The position numbers and the translations under genes are program-made. The notes below the pieces were generated by a model that worked only from the letters and a program-made list of their open reading frames with translations, was not told where the DNA came from and searched no databases. Positions 17,283 through 26,498 of a DNA stretch of 64,000 nucleotides are shown here, piece after piece. Position 1 is the first letter of the stretch. Each line of letters opens with the position of its first letter. This stretch comes from Shuttleworthella satelles DSM 14600 (GTDB lineage Bacteria; Bacillota; Clostridia; Lachnospirales; Lachnospiraceae), in the NCBI RefSeq assembly GCF_000160115.1, contig NZ_GG665866.1:620001-684000 (forward strand), given 5' to 3'.

Positions 17283-18761
17283 TGAAAAAAAGTCTGTAAA
17301 TAGCATATGATCCTATGCGGGGTCTCCTGTGATACACTAATCCACAGGAGGCCTTTACTATGGCAAGAAAAGCAACCAATCCACAAGGTAGTGATGACCG
17401 ACGGGAAACGTCAGATCATCCAGCAACTGCTCCAAGAGTATGACATCGAATCCTTGAGGACATCCAGGATGCCCTCAAGGATCTGCTCGGCGGAACTATT
17501 AAGGAGATGATGGAAGCCGAAATGGATCACCATCTTGGCTACGAGAAGTCCGAGCGCTCCGACTCCGACGACTACCGCAACGGCTACAAAGAAAAAACTG
17601 TCAACTCCAGCTACGGTTCTATGCGGATCGATGTCCCACAGGACCGCAAGTCCACATTTGATCCCAAAGTTGTCAAAAAGCGACAGAAAAACATCTCTGA
17701 CATTGACCAGAAAATTATCTCCATGTATGCCAAGGGGATGACCACCCGCCAGATTTCCGACACACTCATAGATATCTATGGGTTTGAAACCTCTGAGGGT
17801 TTCATATCGGACGTAACGGATAAGATCCTGCCCCAGATTGAGGACTGGCAGAACCGGCCTCTCGATGACGTCTATCCGGTTCTCTACATCGACGCGATCC
17901 ACTACTCCGTCCGGGACAATGGGGCCATTCGGAAGATGGCGGCTTACGTCATCCTTGGAATCAGCTGCGAAGGAAAGAAAGAGGTCCTGACAATCGAGGT
18001 CGGCGATAACGAGAGCGCCAAGTACTGGCTGGCCGTTCTCAACAGCCTTAAGAATCGCGGGGTCAAGGACATCCTGATCATCTGCGCTGACGGGCTGACC
18101 GGGATCCGGGAGGCGATTCAGGCGGCTTTCCCGAAGACAGAATACCAGCGCTGCATCGTCCACCAGGTCCGGAACACCTTAAAATACGTGGCAGACAAAG
18201 ACCGCAAAGCCTTCGCCAACGACCTCAAGACAATCTACAATGCGCCCAACGAAGAGCAGGGCCGAGCTAACCGGGACAGGATCACGGAGAAATGGTCAGA
18301 GAAATATCCGAACGCCATGAAACGGTGGGAACGCGACTGGGATGTCATCACTCCAATCTTCAAGTTTTCCGCAAATGTGAGGATCGTCATCTACACGACG
18401 AACGCGATCGAGAGTTTGAACGCCACATACCGCAAGCTGAACCGCCAGAGAAGCGTCTTTCCGAGCGATCGGGCACTTCTGAAAGCCTTATACCTGGCCA
18501 CCTTCGAAGCCACGAAAAAATGGAGCATGGCGATCCGGAACTGGGGGCAGGTGTACGGCGAGTTGTCGATCATGTACGAAGACCGGCTTCCTCTGTAAGG
18601 CTGAGAGCAGCAAAAACGGGCGGAAAGGTCCGCCCGCTGTTGACATGCCAACTGGCATCCGTTATAAAATAAGCAACCATCTGATAGCCGATAGCACTGC
18701 TTTTTCGGACTGTCAGGCATAAATCTTATCACAGGAAATCTTATTTACAGAAATCTTTTCA
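17283..18761 (+). mobile_element. IS256-family insertion sequence
   Basis: About 1.48 kb, bounded by imperfect inverted repeats (TGAAAAAAAGTCTGTAAATA at 17283-17302; the right end at 18742-18761 reads inwards as TGAAAAGATTTCTGTAAATA). It encodes a mutator-type transposase with frame lesions. No 8-9 bp target duplication is recognisable. Confidence 0.85.
17360..18598 (+). pseudogene. IS256-family transposase with two compensating frameshifts
   Basis: A mutator-type DDE transposase. The native start is MARKATNPQ at 17360 behind AGGAGG. An extra base near 17385 moves the frame; the protein then continues in another frame as VVMTDGKRQIIQQLLQEYDI until a missing base near 17455 restores it at DIQDALKDLLGG. 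In the original frame a stop is met at 17441-17443. From 17507 (MMEAEMDHHLGY) the frame is open to the end, with the catalytic Asp in YIDAIHYSV, the Asp in IICADGLTG and the Glu in TTNAIESLN. A shortened product from 17507 is possible, but the DNA-binding N-terminus is broken. Confidence 0.87.
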
Positions 18762-18791
18762 CACGCTCGCCGCCAATCGGATTTTCACCGA

Positions 18792-19211
18792 TTATAAGAT
18801 CTCTACTCGTCGAATTTCTCCCATGGAAATCCGCAGACCATCCTCCATGCAGAGGCTTCTTTCATTCAAATCCAATTCCTTCAGATACCCCCGGTATTTC
18901 CGATATGTCCCTCCCTTCTTACAGGGATCTGCCTGGAAATATTCGATTTCTATCTCTTCCTGTCCCGGGCTTTCCAGGATCATACGAAGCTTCTGATCCA
19001 GCTCCAGACGGGCACTCTCTGTCAGATCCGTCCTCTCTTCTACCGGACGGGCTGTCCTGGCAAGCTCATCATCATAGCCTGACAGGGCGGAAAAGGGGGC
19101 GAATTGCGCCGCCCGGATTCTGTAGTCCGCATGTGGATGTCTGCGCACCCCCTTCCAGTCCGTGTGAATGATATCTCCATATTTCTCCAGGACAATCTGA
19201 TCTTCTCTCAT
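18792..19211 (-). CDS. YolD-like family protein
   Basis: A 139-residue protein beginning MREDQIVLEKYGDIIHTDW. It carries the YolD-like core HPHADYRIRAAQFAPFSALSGYDD, then a charged stretch and a C-terminal GEIRRVEIL strand. YolD-family genes are commonly paired with UvrX/UmuC-like Y-family polymerases, and the neighbour upstream is exactly that, so a role in damage-tolerant synthesis is inferred. The ribosome binding site is weak (GGAA). An upstream in-frame extension to 19316 was rejected because it runs into a 70-bp direct duplication. Confidence 0.75.
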   Translation of the reverse strand: MREDQIVLEKYGDIIHTDWKGVRRHPHADYRIRAAQFAPFSALSGYDDELARTARPVEERTDLTESARLELDQKLRMILESPGQEEIEIEYFQADPCKKGGTYRKYRGYLKELDLNERSLCMEDGLRISMGEIRRVEIL

Positions 19212-19259
19212 CTCAGATTCCAGGGGATCAATCCCATCGGTGTGGCAGCGGGACTTCCC

Positions 19260-19384
19260 GGAATTTGCTCTTATTTTTGGGCCACTGTCCCCTGCTCCTT
19301 CTCTTGCCATCTCCATCCCCTCTCTTGTCGGAATTTGCTCTTATTTTTGGGCCTATATCCCCTGTTCCTTCTCTTGTCATCTCC
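19260..19384. repeat. 70-bp-period direct duplication
   Basis: A block of about 55 bases starting GGAATTTGCTCTTATTTTTG at 19260 recurs at 19330 with a few changes, giving a period of exactly 70. It lies between the YolD-like gene and the Y-family polymerase gene. Confidence 0.85.
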
Positions 19385-19461
19385 TGACTGGCCCTTGTCC
19401 TTTCAGCCCGGCGGGGTTTGGGATCTGCTGTTGGATCCGTGGAGGAGGCCGACTCTGTGCT

Positions 19462-20973
19462 TTAAGCCCGGTGTCCCCCGATCTGCGCATTGCGCTCTCT
19501 TGCGTTAGCTCCTTCCTGCAGATCTGTCCCCCGCAGAACGGCATTCTTGCCAAAGCGCTTCTTTAAGGCGAGAACCGCCTCCTGCGCTTTCTTTTCCCTT
19601 GCCTCCTCTTCCCTGTCCGTATCCCTCCTGTCCTCTTCGCTTCCCATACCCGCGAAAAGCTCCAGCTGCTCATACTCCATCTGCCTCTCCTGCCCCTCCG
19701 GCAGGATGTGGGCCGCCTCCAAAGTCAGCCTGCGTATCAAGAGTCCGGGATCTGTGATCTGATCATACAGGTCTAAGAGGTAACGACTGATCAGGCGCTG
19801 AGAGGACGTATGGCGGGGCAGACAGCTGGAAGCGTGAGCGGACTTGGGCACCTTGCGCCCATAAAAATCCGTCTGAACCTCTCCCCGATAGCGGTCTCTG
19901 ATGAAGGAGGACTCCAGATTGCTGCGGTCATAGCCCACCGTCAGAACTATCTGATCCGTCAGGCATTTCCTGTCGATCAGGTCTAAGACCAGACTGTCAC
20001 ACATCTCCCGCAGCAGAACGCGGGCCCTTTCATTCGATGTCGCCTCCTGGAGAATCTGCCCGATTCCCAGGGACTTGCTCTTGGGATGATAGGCGCGGTA
20101 ATCCGCGATGGTGACCGGCTCCCTGCCCCAGGCATGGTCGATCAGATACTCCGCATTGACGCCAAAAGCCCGAAATAATACGTCCTCATCAGACAGGGAG
20201 AGGCGGGCGATGTCTCCCTGGGTGTAAATGCCCATGGAGGCCAGCCTGCGCGCCGTCCCCCTCCCAATCCTCCAGAAATCTGTGAGAGGAGTGTGATTCC
20301 AGAGCATGCGCCGGTAACTGAGCTCATCCAATTCGGCGACCCGAACCCCGTCCCCATCCGCGGGCACGTGCTTGGCCACAATGTCCATAGCCACCTTGCA
20401 GAGATACATGTTAGGAGCAATGCCTGCCGTCGCCGTAATTCCCGTCTTGGCAAGAACATTCCGGATGATTTTCGTCGCCAGCTGATGCGCCGTCAGCCCA
20501 TAGGCCCTCAGATAATGGGTCACATCTAAAAAGACCTCGTCGATGGAATAGACATGAATATCCTCCGCCGCCAGGTAGTTCAGATAAATCTGATAAATAT
20601 CGGCAGAGACCTCCTCATACCGTCTCATCTGCGGCCTGGCTACAATATAATCCAGCTCCAGTCCCGGATTGGCCGCGAGCTCCGGGGCCAGACAGGAACT
20701 CCCCTCGAAGGCTCTGCCGCCGATTGCGTGGCGTCTGGCCGCATTGACCTGCTCTACCGCCTGTATCACTTCAAAAAGTCTGGCCCTGCCGGCAATGCCA
20801 CAGGCCTTGAGGGAGGGGGAAACCGCGAGGCAGATGGTCTTTTGGCTGCGGCAGAGATCTGCGACCACCAGATTCGTCGTCAGAGGATCCAGCCCCCGCT
20901 CCCAGCACTCCACAGAGGCATAGAAGCTTTTCAGGTCGATCGCGATGTAGGTGTGCTCCTGTCCTTCTGACAT
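19462..20973 (-). CDS. Y-family DNA polymerase (UvrX/UmuC-like)
   Basis: A translesion polymerase of 503 residues. The N-terminal catalytic motif YIAIDLKSFYASVEC carries the first Asp, and YSIDEVFLDVTHY the acidic pair. GIAPNMYLCKVAMD, the helix-hairpin-helix region (FWRIGRGTARRLASMGI) and the little-finger domain follow. The tail is long, charged and low-complexity. The start at 20973 is set by AGAGGGGAAAAG; an upstream in-frame ATG has no such signal. Together with the YolD-like gene downstream it resembles the Gram-positive SOS mutagenesis pairs found on chromosomes, prophages and plasmids. Confidence 0.88.
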   Translation of the reverse strand: MSEGQEHTYIAIDLKSFYASVECWERGLDPLTTNLVVADLCRSQKTICLAVSPSLKACGIAGRARLFEVIQAVEQVNAARRHAIGGRAFEGSSCLAPELAANPGLELDYIVARPQMRRYEEVSADIYQIYLNYLAAEDIHVYSIDEVFLDVTHYLRAYGLTAHQLATKIIRNVLAKTGITATAGIAPNMYLCKVAMDIVAKHVPADGDGVRVAELDELSYRRMLWNHTPLTDFWRIGRGTARRLASMGIYTQGDIARLSLSDEDVLFRAFGVNAEYLIDHAWGREPVTIADYRAYHPKSKSLGIGQILQEATSNERARVLLREMCDSLVLDLIDRKCLTDQIVLTVGYDRSNLESSFIRDRYRGEVQTDFYGRKVPKSAHASSCLPRHTSSQRLISRYLLDLYDQITDPGLLIRRLTLEAAHILPEGQERQMEYEQLELFAGMGSEEDRRDTDREEEAREKKAQEAVLALKKRFGKNAVLRGTDLQEGANARERNAQIGGHRA

Positions 20974-21129
20974 CTCTTTTCCCCTCTTAACAACTCCTGC
21001 CAACCTTATCCGCCAATGATCCATGGATCAGAAGAGGGCGACCTTCGGCCGCCCTCTTTCTTCTCTTTTCCTCTTGTTCGCTTATCATACAATTGAATAG
21101 GCGCTCCGCGCATATTCAATTGTCATGAA

Positions 21130-22263
21130 TCACTGCCGAATCCACTTCTCCCAGTCCTGAATGATCGACCTGTCATCAAAGTAATTGATCCGCATGGCGT
21201 CCCTCACCTGGGCCAGGGTCTCATTGGTGCATGCGACTGCATTGGCCGTGCCCCGGGCCAGGATGTCATAGACCGCGGGAATGTCCGCTTCCCATCTGGC
21301 GCGCTCGGCGCGGATGGGAGCCAGGCGCTCCTCCATCACCTTGATCAGGAACTTCTTGCACTTGACGTCTCCCAGTCCGCCCCTGGCATAGTGATCTTTC
21401 ATCTCCTGCAGATTCTTATAGTCGGGCAGATACTCCGCAAAGTGGTCGTCATGGCAGAAGGCGTCCAGATAGGTAAATACCATGTTGCCCTCAATGTGAC
21501 CGGGATCCTCGATGTTCACATGCTCCGGATCGGTGTACATGCTCATGATCTTCTTCTTGACGGTTCCCGCGTCATCCGACAGATAGATACAGTTACCGAG
21601 GGACTTGGACATCTTGGCCTTGCCGTCGATCCCGGGCAGGCGGCGCTGGGCCTCCGTCTCCGGGAGAAGAATATCCGGCTCTACCAGGACATCCCTCTGA
21701 TAGGTCTGATTGAAGCGGCGGACAATCTCTCTGGTCTGCTCGATCATGGGTTCCTGATCCTCTCCGACCGGGACCATCGTCGCCTTAAAGGCAGTGATAT
21801 CCGCCGCCTGAGAGACGGGGTAGGTAAAGAAACCGACCGGCAGGCCCTGGGCATTATCATTCTCCCCCTCCGCGGAGGAGAAACCCCGCATCCCCATCTC
21901 CGCCTTGACCGTCGGATTCCTGGACAGGCGCTGGGTGGTAACCAGATTCATATAATAAAAGGTCAAAGCGTGCAGGGCGGGGATCCCGGACTGCACACAG
22001 ATATTGGACTTGTCCGGATCAATTCCAATGGACAGATAATCCAGCGTCACCTCGATGATATTATCCCGGATCTTCTGGGGATTGTCCCAGTTGTCTGTCA
22101 GGGCCTGGTCATCGGCGATCAGAATATAAATCTGATCAAAGGCGCCGGAATTCTGCAGCTCGACCCTCCGCTGCAGAGATCCCACATAGTGACCCAGGTG
22201 AAGCTTCCCGGTCGGTCTGTCCCCGGTCAGGATGATTTTCTTCTCGCTGTCTTTCGCTAACAT
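21130..22263 (-). CDS. trpS: tryptophan--tRNA ligase
   Basis: Charges tRNA-Trp. A class I synthetase of 377 residues with the HIGH-type motif TGKLHLGHYVGS at about 18-29 and the KMSKS motif in GKAMSKS-like context (KAKMSKSLGNC) near 220. Length is slightly above the 330-340 of the B. subtilis type but usual for the other bacterial branch. The ATG follows AGGAGAG. The leader is too short to hold a T-box. Confidence 0.95.
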   Translation of the reverse strand: MLAKDSEKKIILTGDRPTGKLHLGHYVGSLQRRVELQNSGAFDQIYILIADDQALTDNWDNPQKIRDNIIEVTLDYLSIGIDPDKSNICVQSGIPALHALTFYYMNLVTTQRLSRNPTVKAEMGMRGFSSAEGENDNAQGLPVGFFTYPVSQAADITAFKATMVPVGEDQEPMIEQTREIVRRFNQTYQRDVLVEPDILLPETEAQRRLPGIDGKAKMSKSLGNCIYLSDDAGTVKKKIMSMYTDPEHVNIEDPGHIEGNMVFTYLDAFCHDDHFAEYLPDYKNLQEMKDHYARGGLGDVKCKKFLIKVMEERLAPIRAERARWEADIPAVYDILARGTANAVACTNETLAQVRDAMRINYFDDRSIIQDWEKWIRQ

Positions 22264-22351
22264 CGCTCTCTCCTATCGAATCTATGTTCTATATACTAAC
22301 ATTTTCTTTCCATCTCCGCCAGAGAAATCTGTGCTCAAGTCCGATATGGTA

Positions 22352-23083
22352 TCAGGAGATCTCCAGCAGCTCCAGGACCATCGGATCCCGATAATCCCTG
22401 ATAACGGGAATCTGCTCTCTGACTACCTGCTCGGCCACCTCCTCTGACATGCGCCTGCGATCCGGTGCATAGAGAACTCCCTTCATTCCAAGAGCCCGGG
22501 ATCCCGTCACATCGTGAAGGAAATTGTCCCCAATGAAGACGCAGTCCCTGGGATCCACATCCGCCTCCCTGGCACAGTAGGCAAAAAACCCTGCTGACGG
22601 CTTCTCGAAGCCGGCCAGCTCCGACGGAATGATCTGGCTGATCAGGTCGGACAGACCCAGACGGGCGATTTTCTGGTACTGGGGAAAGGCGGTCAGATTC
22701 GTCCCGATCCCCACATAGACGCCCGCCTTCTTCAGCTCCTTTAGAAGCCCAATGATCCCCGGCTCCGGCGCTAAATATCGGAAGGTCACCTCCCAGTAGA
22801 TCTCCTCCAGACGTCCGGCGTGCGGACTGGCGGAATACCCCTCTTCCTCTAAAAACATGGCGTTGCGCAAGGTCCTGGAATGGCAGGCCAGGTTATCGCT
22901 GCCCAGACGCTCCTGGATGGCGTCCATATAGCGGTAAATGCTCTTATGATAGGCTCTCCTGTCCCCCTGATAGCCCAGCTGCTCCCGCAAATATGCCACA
23001 GAGGCTTCTTCTGCCGCCTGATTACAGACGCCAAAATCATACAGGGTATCATCCAGGTCGAAAAATACGGCGCGATCTCGCAT
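22352..23083 (-). CDS. HAD-superfamily hydrolase
   Basis: A haloacid-dehalogenase-type phosphatase of 243 residues, probably acting on a small phosphorylated metabolite. Motif I is FFDLDDTLYD, motif II GIGTNLTA, the motif III Lys lies in FEKPSAG and motif IV is FIGDNFLHDV. The cap between motifs I and II is helical (C1 type). The start at 23083 follows AAGGGAG; an ATG 15 bases upstream lacks a binding site. Substrate unknown. Confidence 0.88.
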   Translation of the reverse strand: MRDRAVFFDLDDTLYDFGVCNQAAEEASVAYLREQLGYQGDRRAYHKSIYRYMDAIQERLGSDNLACHSRTLRNAMFLEEEGYSASPHAGRLEEIYWEVTFRYLAPEPGIIGLLKELKKAGVYVGIGTNLTAFPQYQKIARLGLSDLISQIIPSELAGFEKPSAGFFAYCAREADVDPRDCVFIGDNFLHDVTGSRALGMKGVLYAPDRRRMSEEVAEQVVREQIPVIRDYRDPMVLELLEIS

Positions 23084-23141
23084 GGCCTCTCCCTTCATTC
23101 ATGACTGCATCGCAATGAATCCCTGCCATTATAACGCAAGA

Positions 23142-23231
23142 AGCTGTGAAAAAACGAATGGAGCCATCATATTCTCCCGCGCGCAAAAGCAGGCGCGCGA
23201 TTTGTGATGGCTGTCTTCGTATTTCACAGCT
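23142..23231. repeat. long imperfect inverted repeat (90-base hairpin)
   Basis: Arms of about 40 bases (AGCTGTGAAA...AGCCATCA...CGCGCGC and inverse) enclose a short AAAAGCAG loop. Read on the minus strand it follows ttdB and contains a TTTTTT run inside the distal arm, so it may be a terminator. Its size would also suit a small palindromic element. Confidence 0.75.
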
Positions 23232-23308
23232 GATGGACTCTTTTCCTATCCCCGAAAGGGGCCTCTTTTCTCCCGCTCACAGGTCGGCGACAATCAAACC
23301 CCTGCCCG

Positions 23309-23938
23309 TCACTTTATGAAGCCAACCTGCTTGCTGATGAGGGCGACCTGGTCATCCTTCTTCCTGTTATACTCCACCTTCTTCTCTTCAAAGTAATTCC
23401 TTCCATAGGAATCAATGGAGACAATCAGGGGGCCAAACTCCTTGACATGACAGTGCCAGAGCGTCTCCGGCATGCCAAGATCCTTCCACTGAGCCTCCAC
23501 GATTTCCTCAACCTCCGTCGCCGCGACAACCGCGTTCCCCGCGGGAAAGACACAGTGAATCGCTCCGAATTCCTCACAGGCCCTCTGCGTGTTCTCTTTC
23601 ATTCCTCCCTTTCCCAGAATGACGCGAACACCGGTCCTCTTTACAAATTCATACTCAAACTTCTCCATCCGCATTGAAGTCGTCGGTCCCACCGATACCA
23701 TCTGGTAATGGTCTTCGTCCAGGGGACGAATGATAGGTCCGGCATGAAGAATCGCGGCGTCCCGGACATCTACCGGAATCTCTCTTCCCTCTTCTACGAC
23801 ACGGCGGTGAGCCACATCCCTGCAGGTCGTGAGATCGCCTGTGAGATAAATGATATCGCCGATATGAATGTCCTTCAGGTCCTCCGCGCTGACCGGAGTC
23901 CGAAGAATCTTTTTCCCATCTCTTATTTCAACAGCCAT
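23309..23938 (-). CDS. ttdB: L(+)-tartrate dehydratase, beta subunit
   Basis: The small subunit of a two-chain class I [4Fe-4S] hydro-lyase that converts L-tartrate to oxaloacetate. The 209-residue sequence follows the E. coli TtdB pattern closely: ILRTPVSAEDLKDIHIGD, YLTGDLTTCRDVAHRR, MVSVGPTTSMRMEKFE, GVRVILGKGGM and LGMPETLW with KEFGPLIVSID. The start MAVEIRDG follows AAAGGAG. It lies 20 bases after ttdA. A fumarase of the same superfamily is the alternative; the match and the flanking transporter/LysR context favour tartrate. Confidence 0.82.
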   Translation of the reverse strand: MAVEIRDGKKILRTPVSAEDLKDIHIGDIIYLTGDLTTCRDVAHRRVVEEGREIPVDVRDAAILHAGPIIRPLDEDHYQMVSVGPTTSMRMEKFEYEFVKRTGVRVILGKGGMKENTQRACEEFGAIHCVFPAGNAVVAATEVEEIVEAQWKDLGMPETLWHCHVKEFGPLIVSIDSYGRNYFEEKKVEYNRKKDDQVALISKQVGFIK

Positions 23939-23958
23939 GATCCTGTTCTCCTTTCTGA

Positions 23959-24867
23959 TCAATTCTCTCTGTATTCAAATCCCGTATGCGTATCAATTGA
24001 GAAATTCAGATCCCTGTCAAAGACAATGTGACCTCTCCTGTGGCTCCAGCATCCCACATTGACGGCCACTCCGATCGCGGACGGATGACGGGCTGTATTT
24101 TCAATGTTCACACCCATCACAGAATAATTGCCTCCCATTCCCTGGGGTCCGAGGCCGATCGCGTTAATGCCGTCTTCCAGAAGTCTCTCCATCTTGGCTG
24201 CGTTCGCGTTATCATTGTGGGTGCCGATCGGGCGCATCAGGGCCTTCTTGGAGTTCATCGCCGCCGTCTCGACAGATGTCGCAACGCCAACGCCGACCAA
24301 AAGCGGCGGGCAGGCATTCAGACCATAGGAGGTCATCCGGTCAAGAACGAATCTGGTGACGCCCTCGTATCCCTCTCCGGGCATCAGAACCGTCGCGTTT
24401 CCCGGGAGCGTACAGCCGCCCCCCGCCATATAGGTGTATATTTCGCACTGATCAGAATAGGGTACAATGTCCCACCACACGGTCGGCGTCCCCTTTCCTA
24501 CATTTTTCCCGGTATTATACTCGTCAAAGGTCTCTACGGAGTTATGACGAAGGGGGGTATTGACCGTCGCCTGGATGACGGCCTGCTTCAAAAGCCCTTC
24601 CAGCTCGTCGATCAGAGGGAACTTGCTTCCGCATTTCACCCAGAACTGAAGGACGCCCGTGTCCTGGCAGGATGGCCTGTCTAAAGCCACCGCGAGCTCC
24701 TGATTCCGAAACATGGTGTCGTAAATCACCCTTGCCATCGGACTGTCTTCCTTGTCCCGAAGCTCCTCAAGCTTGCCGATCACATCATCCGGCAATTTCT
24801 TGGCGGTGAAGCCCACAAACTGCGCCATGATATCAGTCAATTTTCTAACCTGTAATTCATTCGACAT
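23959..24867 (-). CDS. ttdA: L(+)-tartrate dehydratase, alpha subunit
   Basis: The 302-residue large subunit carrying the [4Fe-4S] cluster. Candidate cluster cysteines lie in RPSCQDTG (Cys67), GGGCTLPG and VGCWSHRRG. Segments PDDVIGKLEELRD, PLRHNSVETFDEYNTGKN, ACPPLLVGVGVATSVETAA and GPQGMGGNYSVMGV match TtdA-type sequences from memory better than fumarases. The start MSNELQVRK follows GAGGAGG. It lies downstream of the transporter gene and just upstream of ttdB. Confidence 0.82.
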   Translation of the reverse strand: MSNELQVRKLTDIMAQFVGFTAKKLPDDVIGKLEELRDKEDSPMARVIYDTMFRNQELAVALDRPSCQDTGVLQFWVKCGSKFPLIDELEGLLKQAVIQATVNTPLRHNSVETFDEYNTGKNVGKGTPTVWWDIVPYSDQCEIYTYMAGGGCTLPGNATVLMPGEGYEGVTRFVLDRMTSYGLNACPPLLVGVGVATSVETAAMNSKKALMRPIGTHNDNANAAKMERLLEDGINAIGLGPQGMGGNYSVMGVNIENTARHPSAIGVAVNVGCWSHRRGHIVFDRDLNFSIDTHTGFEYREN

Positions 24868-24974
24868 TTTTTCCTCCTCTGTATTGAAAATCACTCGGAT
24901 GCCATGAACCGTCTTCCGCATGTCATCCATAAGGTCATCCTGTTGTCAACCGCGATCCGTCTTTGCGGCCCTTC

Positions 24975-26246
24975 TCATGGGAAGAAGGGGAAGGCGATCG
25001 GAAGAATGATCATGCTGACCACCGTCGCAATCGCAATCAGCGGAAGTCCTGCCTTCACATAATCGTTAAAGCGATATCCACCCGCGCCTAGGACCATCGT
25101 ATTCGCCGGCATTCCGATCGGCGTCGCGTACGCGCAGGAACCGCCGATGACGCACGCCATCAGTACGGCCTTCGGATCCGCCCCCATCCCCTGGGCGATG
25201 GAGAGACAAATCGGAGCCATCAGGGCAGTTGTGGCCGTATTGGACATAAAATTGGTCAGCGCGCAGCAGATGATGAAGACGACAAAGGTGAGCAGATAGG
25301 GCGAGGGATTGGATCCCAAAAGGCCGATCACACGGTCCGCCAGCATCTCGCCGGCTCCGCTTTTCTGAAGGGCGGACGCAAGGGACAGGGTGCCGCCGAA
25401 GAGGAAAATCGTCTTCAGATCAATGGATTTCAATGCGTCCTTCTCGGAAATCACTCTCGTTACCATCAGAAGAATCGCCCCGATGCAGCCCGTAATACAG
25501 AGCTTGATCCCAATCTGATCCTCAAATATCATTCCGAGCAAGGTCGCGAGCAAAATGACCAGAGACAGGACCTTCTTCCACTTGGGGACATGGTCAAAAT
25601 CCCTCTTGTCATCAAACAGCGACCCCTCATCCGTCACATCGTGATTCGGCAGGAGCTTGTAACCGATGGTCGCATAGAAGATAATTCCCGCCGCAAGAAT
25701 CGGAATCCCCGCGATCGCGTACTCGAAAAAGCCGAATTTCGTGCCCAGCGATTTCTCGAGAACGCTCTGGGCGATCATATTCCCCGGCGCCCCGATCAGA
25801 GAAAGATTGCCTCCCATGGCCGCCGCAAAGACCAAGGGCATCAGAAGCCTAGACCTCTTAAAGCCGGATTTCGCGGCAATTCCGATCACGACCGGTATCA
25901 GAATGGCGGCTGTTCCTGTATTGGAGAGAAAACCGCTCATCAGGCCGACAATCACCATAATTGCGACGATCAAGCTTCTCTCTGTCCTGGCGAACTTTGT
26001 GACCACCCCTCCGATGGCATTTGCCATTCCCGTCTCGAACAGAGCGCCTCCGACAATAAACATCGCCACAAACAAAATCACGTTGCTGTCGATAAAACCC
26101 GAAAAAGCGGTTTTTACATCGAGGACGCCCGTCACCGTAAGGCCGATGCATACGATCATCGACGTCAGCCCGAGCGGGATGACCTCTGTGACAAACATGA
26201 TGATCGCAAAGGCCAAAAAAAGTAGCGTAATAACTGCTGGACTCAT
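24975..26246 (-). CDS. SLC13/DASS-family anion transporter, probable tartrate carrier
   Basis: A 423-residue integral membrane protein with about eleven hydrophobic segments, of the divalent-anion:sodium symporter family. Family signatures are LSNTGTAAILIPVVIG and FMSNTATTALMAPICLS, the two SNT motifs that bind sodium and carboxylate. Its position as first gene ahead of ttdA-ttdB, with a divergent LysR gene, implies uptake of L-tartrate, perhaps by exchange with succinate as in E. coli TtdT. The start follows GGGAGGGG. Confidence 0.82.
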   Translation of the reverse strand: MSPAVITLLFLAFAIIMFVTEVIPLGLTSMIVCIGLTVTGVLDVKTAFSGFIDSNVILFVAMFIVGGALFETGMANAIGGVVTKFARTERSLIVAIMVIVGLMSGFLSNTGTAAILIPVVIGIAAKSGFKRSRLLMPLVFAAAMGGNLSLIGAPGNMIAQSVLEKSLGTKFGFFEYAIAGIPILAAGIIFYATIGYKLLPNHDVTDEGSLFDDKRDFDHVPKWKKVLSLVILLATLLGMIFEDQIGIKLCITGCIGAILLMVTRVISEKDALKSIDLKTIFLFGGTLSLASALQKSGAGEMLADRVIGLLGSNPSPYLLTFVVFIICCALTNFMSNTATTALMAPICLSIAQGMGADPKAVLMACVIGGSCAYATPIGMPANTMVLGAGGYRFNDYVKAGLPLIAIATVVSMIILPIAFPFFP

Positions 26247-26498
26247 AGATCCCCTCCCTGAAACCTGTTTGATGCCTCAAAAGCTCTTTGATGGTCCCAT
26301 CTTAAGCCGCGTGTATTCTTTTGTATATTTGCTTAAAATGAGCCTGGTATAAAGAAATTTAATGTTGTCAAAAACAGAGCGTGAAATTTGTGCACACCTC
26401 ATAAAAAACAGGCTATACTGTCTGTAAGACCCAGCTGCCACTTGCGCAATCCGGGCCAAGACAAGCGCTTTCCTATACCGGAGAACAGGAGCCCTGCC

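Noticed and set aside
18776-18795. Terminator hairpin AATCGG/CCGATT after the YolD-like gene
   Set aside because: The stem is only six or seven base pairs, overlaps the stop codon and has no T-run on the relevant strand.
23309-24867. Class I fumarate hydratase
   Set aside because: The superfamily fits, but subunit motifs and the transporter/LysR context match L-tartrate dehydratase better. Kept as the main alternative.
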